From Macrotrachela quadricornifera (Eukaryota; Rotifera; Eurotatoria; Philodinida; Philodinidae): DNA of 64,000 bases. Position 1 is the stretch's first letter. Every line of letters begins with the position of its first letter. This document shows positions 1 through 12,078 of this stretch, in pieces. The DNA lies in assembly GCA_022393335.1 (NCBI GenBank), contig JAJEKB010020160.1, positions 140,447-204,446 on the forward strand. Direction: 5' to 3'. The notes under the pieces are model-generated. The model saw only the letters and a list, made by a program, of their open reading frames with translations, searched no databases and was not told the DNA's origin. The translations under genes were made by a program, and so were the position numbers.

Positions 1-2232
1 ATTTGAGCTCGACGAGCTTTCAAAACAGCATCAGGTACTTCAGGTCGAGGTGGATCAAGTAATGAAAAGAGACCAATGAAACAATACTCATTTGATGGAA
101 ATCCACTTAAATCTTCACCTTGTTCAGAAGATGCTTGTGCATGTTGTTTATCTTTGTAATTTTGCATCATATCATCGTATTCTTGACGAGTAAATCTTTG
201 TTGAGACATAGCAATAACACGATAACCATTTTTACCTAATTGTTCCTGTCGTTCAAATAATTTCTTTTTCATCTCAGCATCTAACGGTAGAATATCATCG
301 TTGTTTGTTTTGTACATTGAACATCTTTGAATAACAATATCAGGTGCACCTTTTAATATAACTAAAACAGTACGATCTCTTTCTGGTATTGAAGAATCTA
401 ATGTTTCAAGTTGATTAGCTGATATCATAAATTTATTTGTTGAGTTAAATGGTAAAACTTTTAAACGTGGATTGACCTCTCGTACTTTTTCAATATCAAC
501 AAAACATCGATCAACACAAAGATTATAAAGAGCAGTATCAGCTGCATCACCAACGACACGCAATTCGGATTTCATTTGTGATATATCTTGTCCAATTTGT
601 GCATCTTGCACCATTTGTTTTTCAGCATTATTACAAATTGCTGCACCAAGTAAAAGATCACGAAATGCTTGTATTCGAACTTCACTGGCTTCATTAGGTA
701 TATTATTTTTTTCATTATCATCAGTAAACGATGGCATTCGTTGACGCGGATTTATATTTCCTGATGAGAATTTTCGTACCATTGTTGCTGCTCCAACAGA
801 AAATCGACGAGCTGTATCAATAACACCTGATGAAAGACGACGAATTGTTTGAATAAGTGTCTCTGCTTTAGCAGGCTCTGGTTGAGGCAATGGCACTTTA
901 TAAACACCATTGGTATCCCATAATAAATGTGTAATTGTCATTTTATTTTGTGTTAATGTTCCTGTTTTATCAGTAGCAATTACAGATACAGCATTAAATG
1001 TTTCAACAATTTGTAAACTTTTTACTAAAACACGTTGTCGATACATTTGTTTAGCAACAATTGTTAATACTAAAGAATATAAGATTAAGATATATAAATC
1101 TTTATTTATATAATAAATATTGTACTTACCAAGAGTAACAGCAGATGGTAAACCCATGGGTAAGAAACCAACAATCATACCTATTGAATTAATTATATTT
1201 TCATTGTATGAAACAAATCCATTATGATCACGATTGAGCCATGCACCCCATGTTATCCATAAGATTACAATAGCTGTCAATGTAGCAAGTACAACAAATA
1301 AAACAAAACGATTTACTTCACGATGTAAACCAGTTATTTCATCTCCTGCACTTCCTCGAGTTAAACTTGACATTTTACCTAATACAGTATTATCACCAGT
1401 GGCAATAACAACTGCTTCACCTGTTCCCTGTTCAACCATAGTTGAATAAAATCCAATATTTGTCGATTCCATAAAATTTGTACTAGTACATCGAACCGTT
1501 CCTGAAATTGGTTTTGATTCACCAGTTAATTCGGATGTATTTACCTAAATAAATAATAAAAGTTTATAAAACAAAATTTTTTTTTTGAAAACTAATTACT
1601 TTAAGACCTTCACATGCTAAAAAACGACAATCTGCAGGTAATTTATCACCCATTCGTATGAGAATAATATCACCTGGAACAATTTCATCAGTAACAACTT
1701 GTTGTTCTCTTCCATCTCGTCGAACAGTTGCTAATGTAGGTAATAATTTTGAAAAAGCAGCAACAATTTTAATTGATTTAAGTTGTTGATATACATTTAA
1801 AACTGAATTAACCGTAATAACAATAAAAAGTACAACACCTAAAGCTAAATTTGTTACAGATGGATTTGGTTCACCAAATGGTTTATAAGCTAGAAAGGCA
1901 AGTACACCTGCAAACCAAAGAATACAATTAAATCCCATGAATAATTCTTTGAATAAAAGCCAAGCATAACTTGGTTGTTTAGGTGGTGTAAGTTTATTGT
2001 CACCGTATTGAGCACGAACATCTGGTACTGCATCACTGGATAAACCATTACGTTGATTAGTACGAAAACGATTCAAAAGATCTTCAAGTGGAATAATATG
2101 AACATCTTGTTCGAGACGAGATTTATCAACAGTAGCCCATAAATCAATTACGGAATCTAATCGTGTTCCTCTTCGCTTAGGATCAGTTGTAATCACTGAT
2201 GGCACCTCAAGATGCATACCTTTATTGTCCAT
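1..2232 (-). CDS. P-type IIC cation ATPase (Na+/K+-ATPase alpha-like), 5' part, cut by window edge
   Basis: Exons 2232-1600, 1544-1130 and 1069-1 join in frame with GT-AG introns (about 705 codons visible; the 3' end lies left of the window). Visible landmarks in order: N-terminal region and LTPP motif like Na+/K+-ATPase alpha, M1-M2, the actuator loop with TGES (218-221), M3-M4, phosphorylation motif DKTGTLTQN (Asp383), the KGAP nucleotide-domain motif and DPPR before the hinge. The family transports cations across the plasma membrane through an aspartyl-phosphate intermediate. Odd points: the M4 motif is P-M-G-L (340-343) where canonical pumps have P-E-G-L, and an insertion after the P-domain aspartate carries RRLS, RRFS and RKFS at 426, 437 and 448. 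The ATG at 2230-2232 starts the frame and fits an N-terminal cytosolic tail. Family assignment is firm; ion specificity is unknown because the M4 acidic ligand is missing and M5-M6 are off-window. Confidence 0.88.
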
Positions 2233-5200
2233 ATTAGCCTATTTATTGGCAATATATTCGTATTCAATTAGTATGCCGAATATTTCAATATGAATTTTTA
2301 TCTGAAATTGATCATAAAAGAACTGATGAATAAATATAGCATATATCTATTTATATAAATGTCCCTCGATAATGAAAACAAAATTTCAATTAAAATAAAT
2401 ATTACCGTGATGTTTTCTATTCATTTTTATATGCAGGATGATCGAAAAATAAAAAATATATGTCTAACCGAAGTAAATTGATGATGAACCGTAATCATAT
2501 ACATTTATATGCATGACTTCATTATGTTTAGTATTATATAAAATAAAATTATGAGTAAAAGGTTGTGAATAGGTTTCTCATGCTTCATATTCATCTTTTA
2601 TCTATTTGTTTTTTTGCACTCAAATATCCGTCATTTTGTCCTTGCTATTAATTTCAATGAATCATGAATAATAAATATTATCTAGAAAATTATAGCTTAG
2701 TGATATCTGTCGTTTCATTATCACAATATTTCATCCTCATTAAACAAAAAGAAAGTACCAAAAAAAAGAACATCATTCACTCAATACATAAACTATTAGA
2801 TACCTTACTCATACAAGAATATTTACCGATTAACTTTTTTTGTTCTTATCCAACATAAATATCTATATAGATTGAATATTTTCATATAATTCTACTATTT
2901 TTCATAGAGTCTTACCATACTATAAAAACTTACTTTTATAATCTTAATAAAAAAAAACATTTAATGAATATATCCTATTAAAAAAGATCGATACTTTTAA
3001 ATACTACACAAAAATATATTATTTCGAGTTTGATTCAAATATCAACGTTGATAAAAATGCATTTTCATCAATCTTTGTTTACTTACATATGATTAAAGGG
3101 TCTTATATTATTTTCTTCTTTCTTTGATATTTTCTTCTCTTTTTTTTTTCTTCATTTATCATTACATATTAACGACTGTGATATGGTTGACTAAACAATC
3201 AAATGAGTAGACATGTGCATTAAACTATACTTTCATATTATACTTCAATAGATACGCTCACATGCACTAAGATAACATTATGTCTAACCAGACTTTGTTT
3301 TGTAAAAGAAATTACGTATCTATACATATACATACATATTTCTCATTTCTTTTCTTTTTGATTGACAACTATACAAATATTAATGAGATGGTATGTAAAA
3401 TATTAAAGTTATATAAAAATAAATAATTAGTTATTGGACTTTTAAATGATTGAGATTAAATATGACTCACATATTGAATAATATTATTCATCTATAATTC
3501 TTTATGTTTTTTATAATTTTCAATTTAACATTGAAAATAAAGAATTTATTATTATTATTATTTTGAATGATAAGAAAAATACAGTAAACAGATACAGGTA
3601 TATAAGAAAATACATTCATCATAATATTTCCAGGTGTATTTTTGTTATTCATAGTAAGAATATTATCTATATTATAAATATGGTCCAGCATTTATCTAAA
3701 AAACTACCAAGATTTACAGATTAATACAGTTAATTAAGTAAACTTTTTACATTCTTCTAGTCATTAAAATATTAAAGAAATTATCTGATAATTGATCATA
3801 TCATGAGAAAATGTATATTTACGGGTAATTCTGCATTTTAATATATATGATACGTTACATAGATATTTTTTAATTTAAAGTACATTCAATTTTGTATTTC
3901 ATGAAAGATCTCGAGATTATTTTGACATCATTTCATAAAAATATTTATGAATGTAATCAAAATAGCTATCAAAATTTTTTTAAATGATACTCTGAATTCG
4001 ATTATTTGATTTTACTATAATATATTAAGACGAAAGATTTACAAAAAGTCATTTTACTAAATAAGAAAAAATTGAATATCTCCATTACAGCTGGAATTCT
4101 TTTAATCAATGATAGAAACATGTTCAAGCTTTATATTCATAAAGACATGCTTAGAGAAATCCTTTGTTAAGTATTCTTATAGACACCAACAAAACAATTT
4201 TAGTTTTTTACAAATAAAAAAACAAATAATGTTCGATAAAGAAGAATCAGTCCATATACTTTGTTTGAAATGAATTTTCTGATAACAAAATTCGAATTCA
4301 ACAAGCAATTTATAACCTAGCAAATAAGTTTGATAGAACAAGTTCTAGATGAATCTTTACATTCAAATTACTAAATTCATTTATTATTAAATATTATATT
4401 AAAATAAAAATTTCATGACTAAGTTGATCAATATACATTGATTTTAGTACATTCAATTATTTAATGGTTAATATTAAATCACGCCATAAATGACTTTCTA
4501 AATTTTTCTTTTTCTCTCATTGCAATAATTCAAACTCATCTATTTTTAGGTATTTTAATTACGTCATAAATACCATACGAATATACATTTGTTTTTTAGT
4601 ACTTTTTTCGTTCTCGTCGGACAAATTATGAAATAAATAGAAATATAAAAAAACGTACATGCATTTCGACTAAACCCATTAATTTCAAAATTCCACTCCA
4701 ACTCCAAGGTCGGAATTGTCCATCATTGGAACTTGTTAATGAAAAATGGCGTTTTTTTTATCATCTAATTACTAGATCTATGCGAGAATATTCTTCTTTT
4801 ATTCCTTTGAGAACCAACGTACTTTATAAAGTACACATTCTTTAAAGTTTCTAAATATTTCAATAACTCGTAAACGCAAAAAAGTTACCGAAATACGGTC
4901 TACTCTATAATATAGAAGAGACTGTTGTGTATACATCTTGTAGAAGAATTGTAATCTTAATGGGACTACTGAGGTAGTAAGCTTGAACAGGTTTTGGGAT
5001 ACTACCTCTAGGAGAAGGACGGCTGATAATGCTCTTTCGCAGTTAGCCAAATATTTCGCTTTTCTGTATTGGAACCAAGTTAGAAATGACTCCTTGTAAT
5101 ATTTAAAAGGTTGATTTTGTGACTACTAATAATGAATATAAAATCTAAAAGAACGTTCATTCCTTCGTTGAACAATGGTCCTCAAAGAGTTAATATTATT

Positions 5201-5268
5201 TTAATATTTTATTTAAATAAAAAGACAAAATCTTTATACAAATTTGTATAAAATAATCCAATAGATAA
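2233..5268. other. AT-rich intergenic region, no gene seen
   Basis: About 3 kb of AT-rich sequence with only short, low-complexity open frames and many homopolymer runs. It contains the promoter side of the ATPase gene (right of 2232). An 83-codon minus-strand frame at 4799-5050 has no recognisable motif, and I do not call it a gene. Confidence 0.6.
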
Positions 5269-6932
5269 TTATAAAAAAGTTTGTTGTGGTACATAAATAT
5301 TTTGTGTAGGTTTTATTTGTAATTGCGCATAAGGATTAATTAAATTTGCAAATAATTGTTGTGTATTATTATCATAATAAATATATTGATCACGATCAAA
5401 TTCTCCATCTTGAAATGTTTGTTGAATAAGATTATAAAATTCATCAAGTAAACGAAATATTGCATTATCAAATGCTTGTTGTCTATTTATTGTCCATTCA
5501 AATGAACGAAAATTATCTGATGAATGACGATGATGATGATTTAATTTTAAAAAATTATAACCATATTTTTTACCTTCTTCACGTCGTTTATGAAACAATT
5601 TTTCAATATCAGCTAATTTAAGTAAATATTGATTTTTAGTTAATTGAGATAATTTTTCAAGATCAACATGTGTTGCCATTGGCATTGTTAACCATGCATT
5701 ATTCATATAAAGTGATATAAGTATCATTTCAATTAATTTTTGTTCTGTTGGATGTATTGATGTTGTATGATTAGATGATGTTGGTACCCATCTCTTATAT
5801 TCATTAAATTGTCCATTACCATTAAATGTAAATACTAAACCAATAAGATTTACACGATGTGTACCAAATAATGTTCGAATTAAATCTTTATAAACATCAA
5901 CTTGTCCAGTAAGTACATGAGGAATTTGATTTATAAGTATATCACCTGTTTTAATACGTAACATAGCATCATTTAAAACAAAATCTGTTAAACCATCAAC
6001 AGAATATATAAGTAAACCAGCATATACATTTGATGGTTTATATTTATGTGACATAGGTAATATTCGTACTTGATTTATATCAAGCATAGATTCATTAGAA
6101 TTGAAATTGTTATCAGGTGGTATCATTGTAAAATTATAACCTAGATATTCGAATGATATTCAAGAATTTTTCTATTATTATTTTATTATCTTCATATATA
6201 TTTAGCAAAATTAGAAGAAGCTATTATCAGAATAATAATCATTTGGAAAGAAATGATTTGTCTTTGAAAAGTTAGAAAAAAATATTTTTTTATCCGTTTT
6301 ATTGAATATTGTGAATTCACAAATGTTCGTTATTATCTTTAAAACAATATTCGTCTTATTACGTTTTTATACTATCGAAATATATGGAAAGTACTATTGA
6401 GGAAATGTAACGAATTGTAATAGTTTATTGGTGTTGAAACACTGCATTTTTGCGATATTTTTTAAATAGAATATTGTGATTCTCCACAGGAATATGTCAA
6501 AAAAACTGATTTTTTTAGTTGCGATTTGCAACTTTGCATGAAGATAGATCTAAATGAGTATAGTTTATTATGAAAGTTTTAGATCCTTTATTGTTCTTAG
6601 CCTAAAAAAGATTTAACTTTGCGTAGAGTTTCAAATCGCAACTAGAAAATCAGTTTTCCTGGTATTCCTGAAAAGAATCACAGCATTCTATTTAAAAAAT
6701 ATCATAAAAATGCAATGTCTAAATACCAATAAACCATATGATGACCATTGGCCTGACCTAAAAGCAATTTAACAATCCGTTACATTCTCTCGCAATAGCA
6801 CCATTATTTATGTATTATACTTTCAAATTGTTACTCACCATCTGTAACAATAGTTGAATACATTCTATATGAATTATAATCATTAAGTGTATCTTCAACT
6901 AATTGCATATTCTGCCATAAACGTAACAACAT
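5269..6932 (-). CDS. Unrecognised two-exon gene, 321 aa
   Basis: Exon 1 runs 6932-6839 (ATG to a GTGAGT donor, phase 1) and exon 2 runs 6140-5269 (acceptor CTAG, in frame to stop). The phase match across the junction, which rebuilds a Gly codon, supports a real gene rather than the longest single-exon frame alone. The protein has no signal peptide or clear membrane span. It has a mixed alpha/beta N-terminal two thirds, with hydrophobic strands around residues 70-140, a charged helical stretch near 200-220, a His-rich patch (HHHRH) and an aromatic, Gln/Asn-rich C terminus. AATAAA-type polyadenylation signals follow the stop on the minus strand. I do not recognise the family. The roughly 700-nt intron is long for this neighbourhood because it holds a foldback element. 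Confidence 0.6.
6394..6798. repeat. Foldback MITE inside the intron of the 5269-6932 gene
   Basis: The two ends are near-complementary for roughly 150-190 bp: CTATTG at 6394-6399 pairs with CAATAG at 6793-6798, and blocks such as ATATTTTTTAAATAGAAT and AGTTGCGATTTG occur inverted in the two halves. No coding capacity. This is the structure of a non-autonomous DNA transposon. I could not fix a target-site duplication. Confidence 0.65.
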
Positions 6933-7509
6933 GATTTATTTTATTTTTGTTTAAGAAAACTTATCGTTGAGTGAAAAAAAATAAATAAATATATTGAATA
7001 TTTTGTGTTACTTGTTGTCTCTTTTTCTTTCTTACTCACCCGTGACAATGACGACATAACATATATATACATACGTAAACATGCAATTAATTGTCGATTT
7101 ATATATGGAAAGAAAATGAGACAGAGATGCCCAACAAAGATTACAAAAAATGAAAAGAATCAAAAGAAAAAGAAAAAACCAACCAGTACAGAAGCAGAAT
7201 ACAACGTAAAATGTACTACGTAAAACAGACAAAAACTGATCATTTATGTATATATATATATTTTCTTTTTTTTGAGACAATTGCACTGCATTAAGTTAGA
7301 TAAGTGTATGTGAGTCGAACAAGAATAAGATCATTTTCTTTTTTTGTTTTTTTTATTTTAAATGATTATAATAAGGAAGAGTAAAATAGTTATTATAATA
7401 ATACATATGAAACATTTGCAGGAATTTTGAGTGCGATGTCTCTTAAAAAAAAGAAAGATAAAGAATAAAAAAAAAATTAATTTAAATATAATACTAACTT
7501 ATTTGAATA
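6933..7509. other. Intergenic spacer between convergently transcribed-side ends, nothing coding
   Basis: Contains the upstream side of the 5269-6932 gene and the 3' flank of the syntaxin gene. Overlapping 72- and 84-codon frames on opposite strands (7005-7286) are low-complexity A/T-run translations and have no motif. Confidence 0.5.
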
Positions 7510-9557
7510 TCACTTTTTCAATGTTAAAACCAAAACAAGTATAATAATAGCAAGAATAATAAGCAAAACTGTAATTAATATGATTTTTTTACGTCGTGCC
7601 GAGCTCTTTAAATGTACAAAACAAAAAAAAATATATATGCAAAATATAAAATAAAATTTTTTTGTCAAATAAAGCAGAAAAAAAAAAGAACCTGATAAGT
7701 CATAGCTTTGGTTAAATGTTGATTCCCATGCGTTACGTTCACTTCAGTATCGATTATATGTTGATCAATACAGTCTAGAAAAAATGCAGCGAAATTTTAG
7801 TTAGTCTACATGCATTATTATTTAATATTTTTTCTTTTTAGTAATCTTGTAAGACAATAAACTCCTGACTAGTGAAGTTTATTTACATATTATGAAAAAT
7901 AAAAAACATCTAGCAATTTATAGCAGCGATATAAAACACCTGATATACGTGAGCTGATGCAAGTTGTCGATTGCCTTGCTGTGTATTGTCAACAGCGTCG
8001 TTAACATGAGTTTCAATTGTGTCTTAAAAGATGGTTTCTTTTAATTATTTTTTTTTACTATTTAATCTATTTTTCCTTTAGATAATGAAAATAAACTTAC
8101 CAATAACACCACCTTGTTCATGGACAAGTTTAGCAACATCTTTAAATAATTCATTTACTTCAACAATATTAGTCTAAATAATAAAAGAATTGTTTTAATG
8201 GAATTTTATTAGATAATGGAAATGCACAAATCTTTTTTTTTAACCTCACTAGAAAAGTTGATTTTTCAAAATATAATCAAGAGGTTTTTTTTTTGTTTTA
8301 AAGGTCTCAACAAAAGTAAACTTTTCATCGATTAGTTTTTAATAAATTTGAAACAATCCTGAGCTCTATACCTTGTACTCCGACGGAGTAATATTGATTC
8401 TCCTAGTCGCCAAGAATAGTCTGTAAAAATGATTATCTCACAATGAAATTCTTGATATTCTATAAATTTAAAATAAATATATACCTCAAGTTCACGTAAT
8501 TGTTCATCACGTTCTCTTAATGCTCTCACATCAACTTCTTGTTCCATAGGTAAAACAGCTTGTTGTTGTTGGTGTTGAAGTGGATCATATGTAGGTGTTT
8601 GAACAAAATTATCACCAAATGGTGAATCAGATATACCTTGTTGACGAAATGAAATAGCTCGTGCACGTTCAAGACTTTCTTTTTCTTTTCGTGCACCAAT
8701 ACGTTGTGCTTCTTGAAAACGATTTAATGTAGCTAAATATTGTTTTGGTAAATTTTCTGTTAAAGTTTTTTTACGTCTCTAAAACAACAACAACAACAAA
8801 AAAATGAATAAGAAAATTTTTTTATATTATTTAACCTGATCAGCTTCTGTTAATACACGAGTATTATTAAGTTCTTGTAATGCATCATTTGTTTGTTGCA
8901 TTAAAACTTTTGTTTCATTCTGAAGACGATGACTAAAAAACAAAAAAATATTAATATAAAAAAAGAAATATATTATTTATTCTATTTACTAGCGATCACG
9001 TAATGGTTCACTATCTTCTGGAGTACCTAATTTATGGACAAGTTTTTCGAGATCGGTTGCTATAATAAAATAATAAACAATAAAAATAAAACAAACAAAT
9101 AATCTAATTAACCAACCATTGTTACTAATCTTTGTTAAATTAGTTGAAATAGCATTATGTAAACGTTGAAAATCACTGGCATTTGCCACTAAATTAATAA
9201 AAATAAATATAGAAAAAAAAAGAAAAATATCATTTTATTATTTCTTTACTTTTTGTAGACCAAGTATCAATGCAATCGTCGATCTATAAAAAAGAATAAA
9301 ATTTCACTAAAATAAAATAAAAATAATTCATCTATAGTTAGTCAATAATATTCTATGTTTAAAAAATACGTTGATAAGAAAAAAAAAAAAACAAATCATA
9401 AAATAATAAAAGTAGCAAGCAAAAACAAAAAGAGAAAAGCAACCAAAATGAGCAAAACAAAATCAAGATTTTCAAATAATTTATGCATTGAGTCACACTG
9501 GCATTTATATTCTCTTATTCTCACTTTTATTAATTCGTCATCGGTTGAATTGGACAT
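7510..9557 (-). CDS. Qa-SNARE syntaxin (syntaxin-7/12-like) with alternative SNARE-motif exons
   Basis: Nine coding exons are used per transcript: 9557-9525, 9283-9250, 9188-9117, 9059-8990, 8932-8836, 8778-8485, 8173-8101, then either 8022-7940 or 7774-7692, then 7605-7510. They give 283 aa. N-terminal helices (residues about 12-100) resemble the syntaxin-7/12 regulatory domain, followed by a Gln-rich linker. The SNARE motif starts with RDEQLRELE in exon 6 and contains the zero-layer Gln in the block VHEQGG. A C-terminal tail anchor (RRKK then about 22 hydrophobic residues, ending KK) is encoded by the last exon. Qa-SNAREs of this group act in endosome/lysosome fusion. Phases agree at every junction. 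The choice between the two penultimate exons is forced by phase: using both or neither gives a premature stop. Confidence 0.9.
7692..7774 (-). other. Alternative exon B of the syntaxin SNARE motif
   Basis: Also 83 nt, same phases, 165 nt downstream of exon A. It gives 28 codons beginning D-C-I-D and ending M-T-Y-Q. By my count 11 of 28 residues match exon A, including the hydrophobic layer positions +2, +6, +7 and +8, so it looks like an old tandem exon duplication kept under selection. Donor is GTTCTT, weaker than exon A's GTGTTT by eye. Confidence 0.8.
7940..8022 (-). other. Alternative exon A of the syntaxin SNARE motif
   Basis: 83 nt flanked by AG and GT. Read in phase 1 it gives 28 codons beginning D-T-I-E and ending A-H-V-Y-Q. 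It aligns without gaps to syntaxin-1A residues 231-258, the layers after the zero layer. Closest in style to canonical syntaxins. Confidence 0.85.
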
Positions 9558-10581
9558 TATGTTTTTTTTTTCCTAGAAATTAGTATTATAGTAGATTTTT
9601 TTTTTCTTTCATTAAATAAGGAAATAATGAATCATAAAATATATTTAAATACTAACGTAATGATGTCACACTTACAAAATTATGTATTTAATTGATCGGA
9701 ATGCACAGAAAAAAAATTTGTTTACTAATAATCGTATTTTGTGAACTATACTATATTAATGTCGTTTCTATCCAATGACTCATTTCGTATACGTATTTAT
9801 GAGGGAGCCACAAGTTTATTTAAGATTTTTATTTTATCAAATATTTATCCAAAATATTTTTACATTAAAATTCTTAAACATTATTCAAGAGAATATTCCT
9901 TTTTGAATATAAACATATCAAAATAATGTTTGATTTTTAAAGATGGTGACACTTGTAATATTAATATGATTCATTTCGGATATTGAGTGCATACTAGTAT
10001 TTAACAATGAAATCAGATAGCGCTTACTTATTTTTATCTAATCTACCGACTGACACATCATTGTATGATTATTTTCAAATGCATTATATGACGATTTTTT
10101 TAAAAACAGATCATCTTGTTAGGATCGATATATAGATATATAGTATTTTCGTTATATATTAAGTTTGATTATTCGTGATAAAGATGTCGCTAGTTAATTA
10201 CACTAATAAAAATCGAGAAAATAAAAATGATCAAGATGAAAATATGTTGTAAATACTGTCAAATTTTTTCAATTAATTCATTTTGTAAAATCATGTGAAC
10301 AAAATGCATAAGTAAATTCATTATAAAAATGATGAGATGAGTCATTCACATCAACCAATAAATCAATCATTTATCTAAATTTAATAAAAGATCAAGTATT
10401 TATAAAAAATAACTAAAATACTTATAATTTTTATTTTTATTAAAAATAATAGAATATAAAGAAAAAAAAAAATAAACCAATCCAAAATAAAATTATTTTC
10501 CCAATCAAAAATCAGTCAAACAATCATCATCAAATAATTACGTCTTAGATAATAAGAAAAAAAAAGAAAGTTTCTTAGTCA
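9558..10581. other. Divergent intergenic region (syntaxin / SMNDC1)
   Basis: About 1 kb between two start codons on opposite strands, so it should hold both promoters. AT-rich. I see no coding exon, repeat or clear TATA box that I would defend. Confidence 0.5.
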
Positions 10582-11901
10582 ATGGATACAGGAGATTTAA
10601 ATTTACCAGCATATAAATATCAATTAGAACAAGTATAATATTTCTTATTAATATATTTAAAATTTATTTTCTTTTTTTAAAGGTTGAATTAGCATTAAAA
10701 GCAAATCCAGATGATCCTGAATTACTTAAACTTAAAGAAGATGTTGAAGAAGTTATTAAATTAACTGCTGATTTACTTGGTTGTGATCCATCAATATTAA
10801 ATTCAGATGAACCAACAACATCAACAAATTACAATGAAACATTATTTAATTCTTCATCATCAACACAATCAAATAATCAACCATCATCATCAACTCGTAC
10901 TGCTATTAAATGGAAAACAGGTGATCGTTGTTTAGCACCATGGAATGAAGATGGAAAGTATGTTAGATTTCTTTTATCTTTTTCATTTTTATACAAAATA
11001 TTTTTACTAAATTTTATGAATGAAAAAAGAGCCTATCTGCTTAAATGGAAATAAATACGGTAAGGTGATCAATATAGGTAGTTTAATTTGAGAGAGATTA
11101 AATAACTATATAGAAGATTATCATGATAATGAATTGTATCGAATTCGAGAATCATTTTACTCATATCTCTTACTTTTTATTTTTAAGAAATCAGATGTTA
11201 TCACTAAATTCATTGAAATCTTTAAATTTTAATAAAATATATTTAATTACCCCAAAAACGAATACAAAACAATAAATGAAAGATTTATTATTTTATTTAG
11301 ATATTATGAATGTACAATTGATGATGTACTTGATGATGGTACATGTACAATTGTTTTTGATGGATTTGAATCAGTTCCATTAACTGTTGTTCGAGTAAGT
11401 TAATGATATAGGAAAAAAAAAAGAATTTATTTTTTTTTTGTTTTAAAGGTATCAAAATTAAGACCATTTGATCGAACTCGATCAGATTTAGGAGGAATAA
11501 AATCAGCTGCTAATCGAGCTAAAACAAAGTAAGATATTCTTTTGAATAAAAAATATACACATAAAAATTTGATTGATGAATAATAGACGTGAATTAGAAC
11601 AACGATTACGTGAACTTAAACGTCGAAAAAAAGAAAAAAAAAGTGCAAAATTGAAAGAATTTGAAGAAGAACGTGAAAAAGATAAAAAACGATGGACTGA
11701 TTTTAATTCAAAAGTAAAATAATATTTACAATTTCTCTTTGACTTCCTTTTTATTTTTATTTTGATTAGTTAAATAGTCGAACATGGAAAGGTGTTGTTT
11801 CAAAATCTATGGTTAAAGCTGATAAACGAACTGAACAATTACGTGGTACAACAAATGGAAATTTAATATCAAATTATCGACCATCAAATCCGCGACCATA
11901 A
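10582..11901 (+). CDS. SMNDC1: SMN-related Tudor protein SPF30 (survival motor neuron domain-containing protein 1)
   Basis: Exons 10582-10632, 10683-10957, 11301-11394, 11449-11528, 11587-11713 and 11770-11901 join in frame to 252 aa. The N terminus (AYKYQLEQVELAL, then LLKLKEDVEEVIKLT) matches the helical N terminus of SPF30. A Tudor domain follows (about residues 93-140: WKTGDRCLAPWNEDGKYYEC and a second half with DGTCTIVFDGF). Then comes a basic coiled-coil (RRKKEKK, LKEFEEEREK) and a C-terminal WKGVVSKS block. SPF30 is a spliceosome assembly factor whose Tudor domain binds symmetrically dimethylated arginines of Sm proteins. The intron at 10958-11300 is the only one longer than 100 nt. 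Size is close to the human protein (238 aa). Confidence 0.92.
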
Positions 11902-12078
11902 ATTTATTTCTATATACTGTTATTTTTTTTTTATTTCTCTTTTTTTTGTTTTATGATGTAACCATCTGTATAATAAAAATAACATTTATTTACTATTTTA
12001 GATATTTTTCTTTTTTTTTTCTCCATTCTTTTGAATAATTGTGTGGACAAATAGTGACGATTACAAACGAACAGAACA

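Noticed and set aside
1125..1136. ACTTACCAAGAG, which resembles the 3' end of the bdelloid spliced leader as I remember it
   Set aside because: It is exactly the minus-strand exon/donor junction of the ATPase gene (CTCTTG|GTAAGT). No SL RNA context (Sm site, hairpins) surrounds it.
7005..7286. Overlapping small proteins on opposite strands
   Set aside because: Translations of A/T runs, no splice or homology support.
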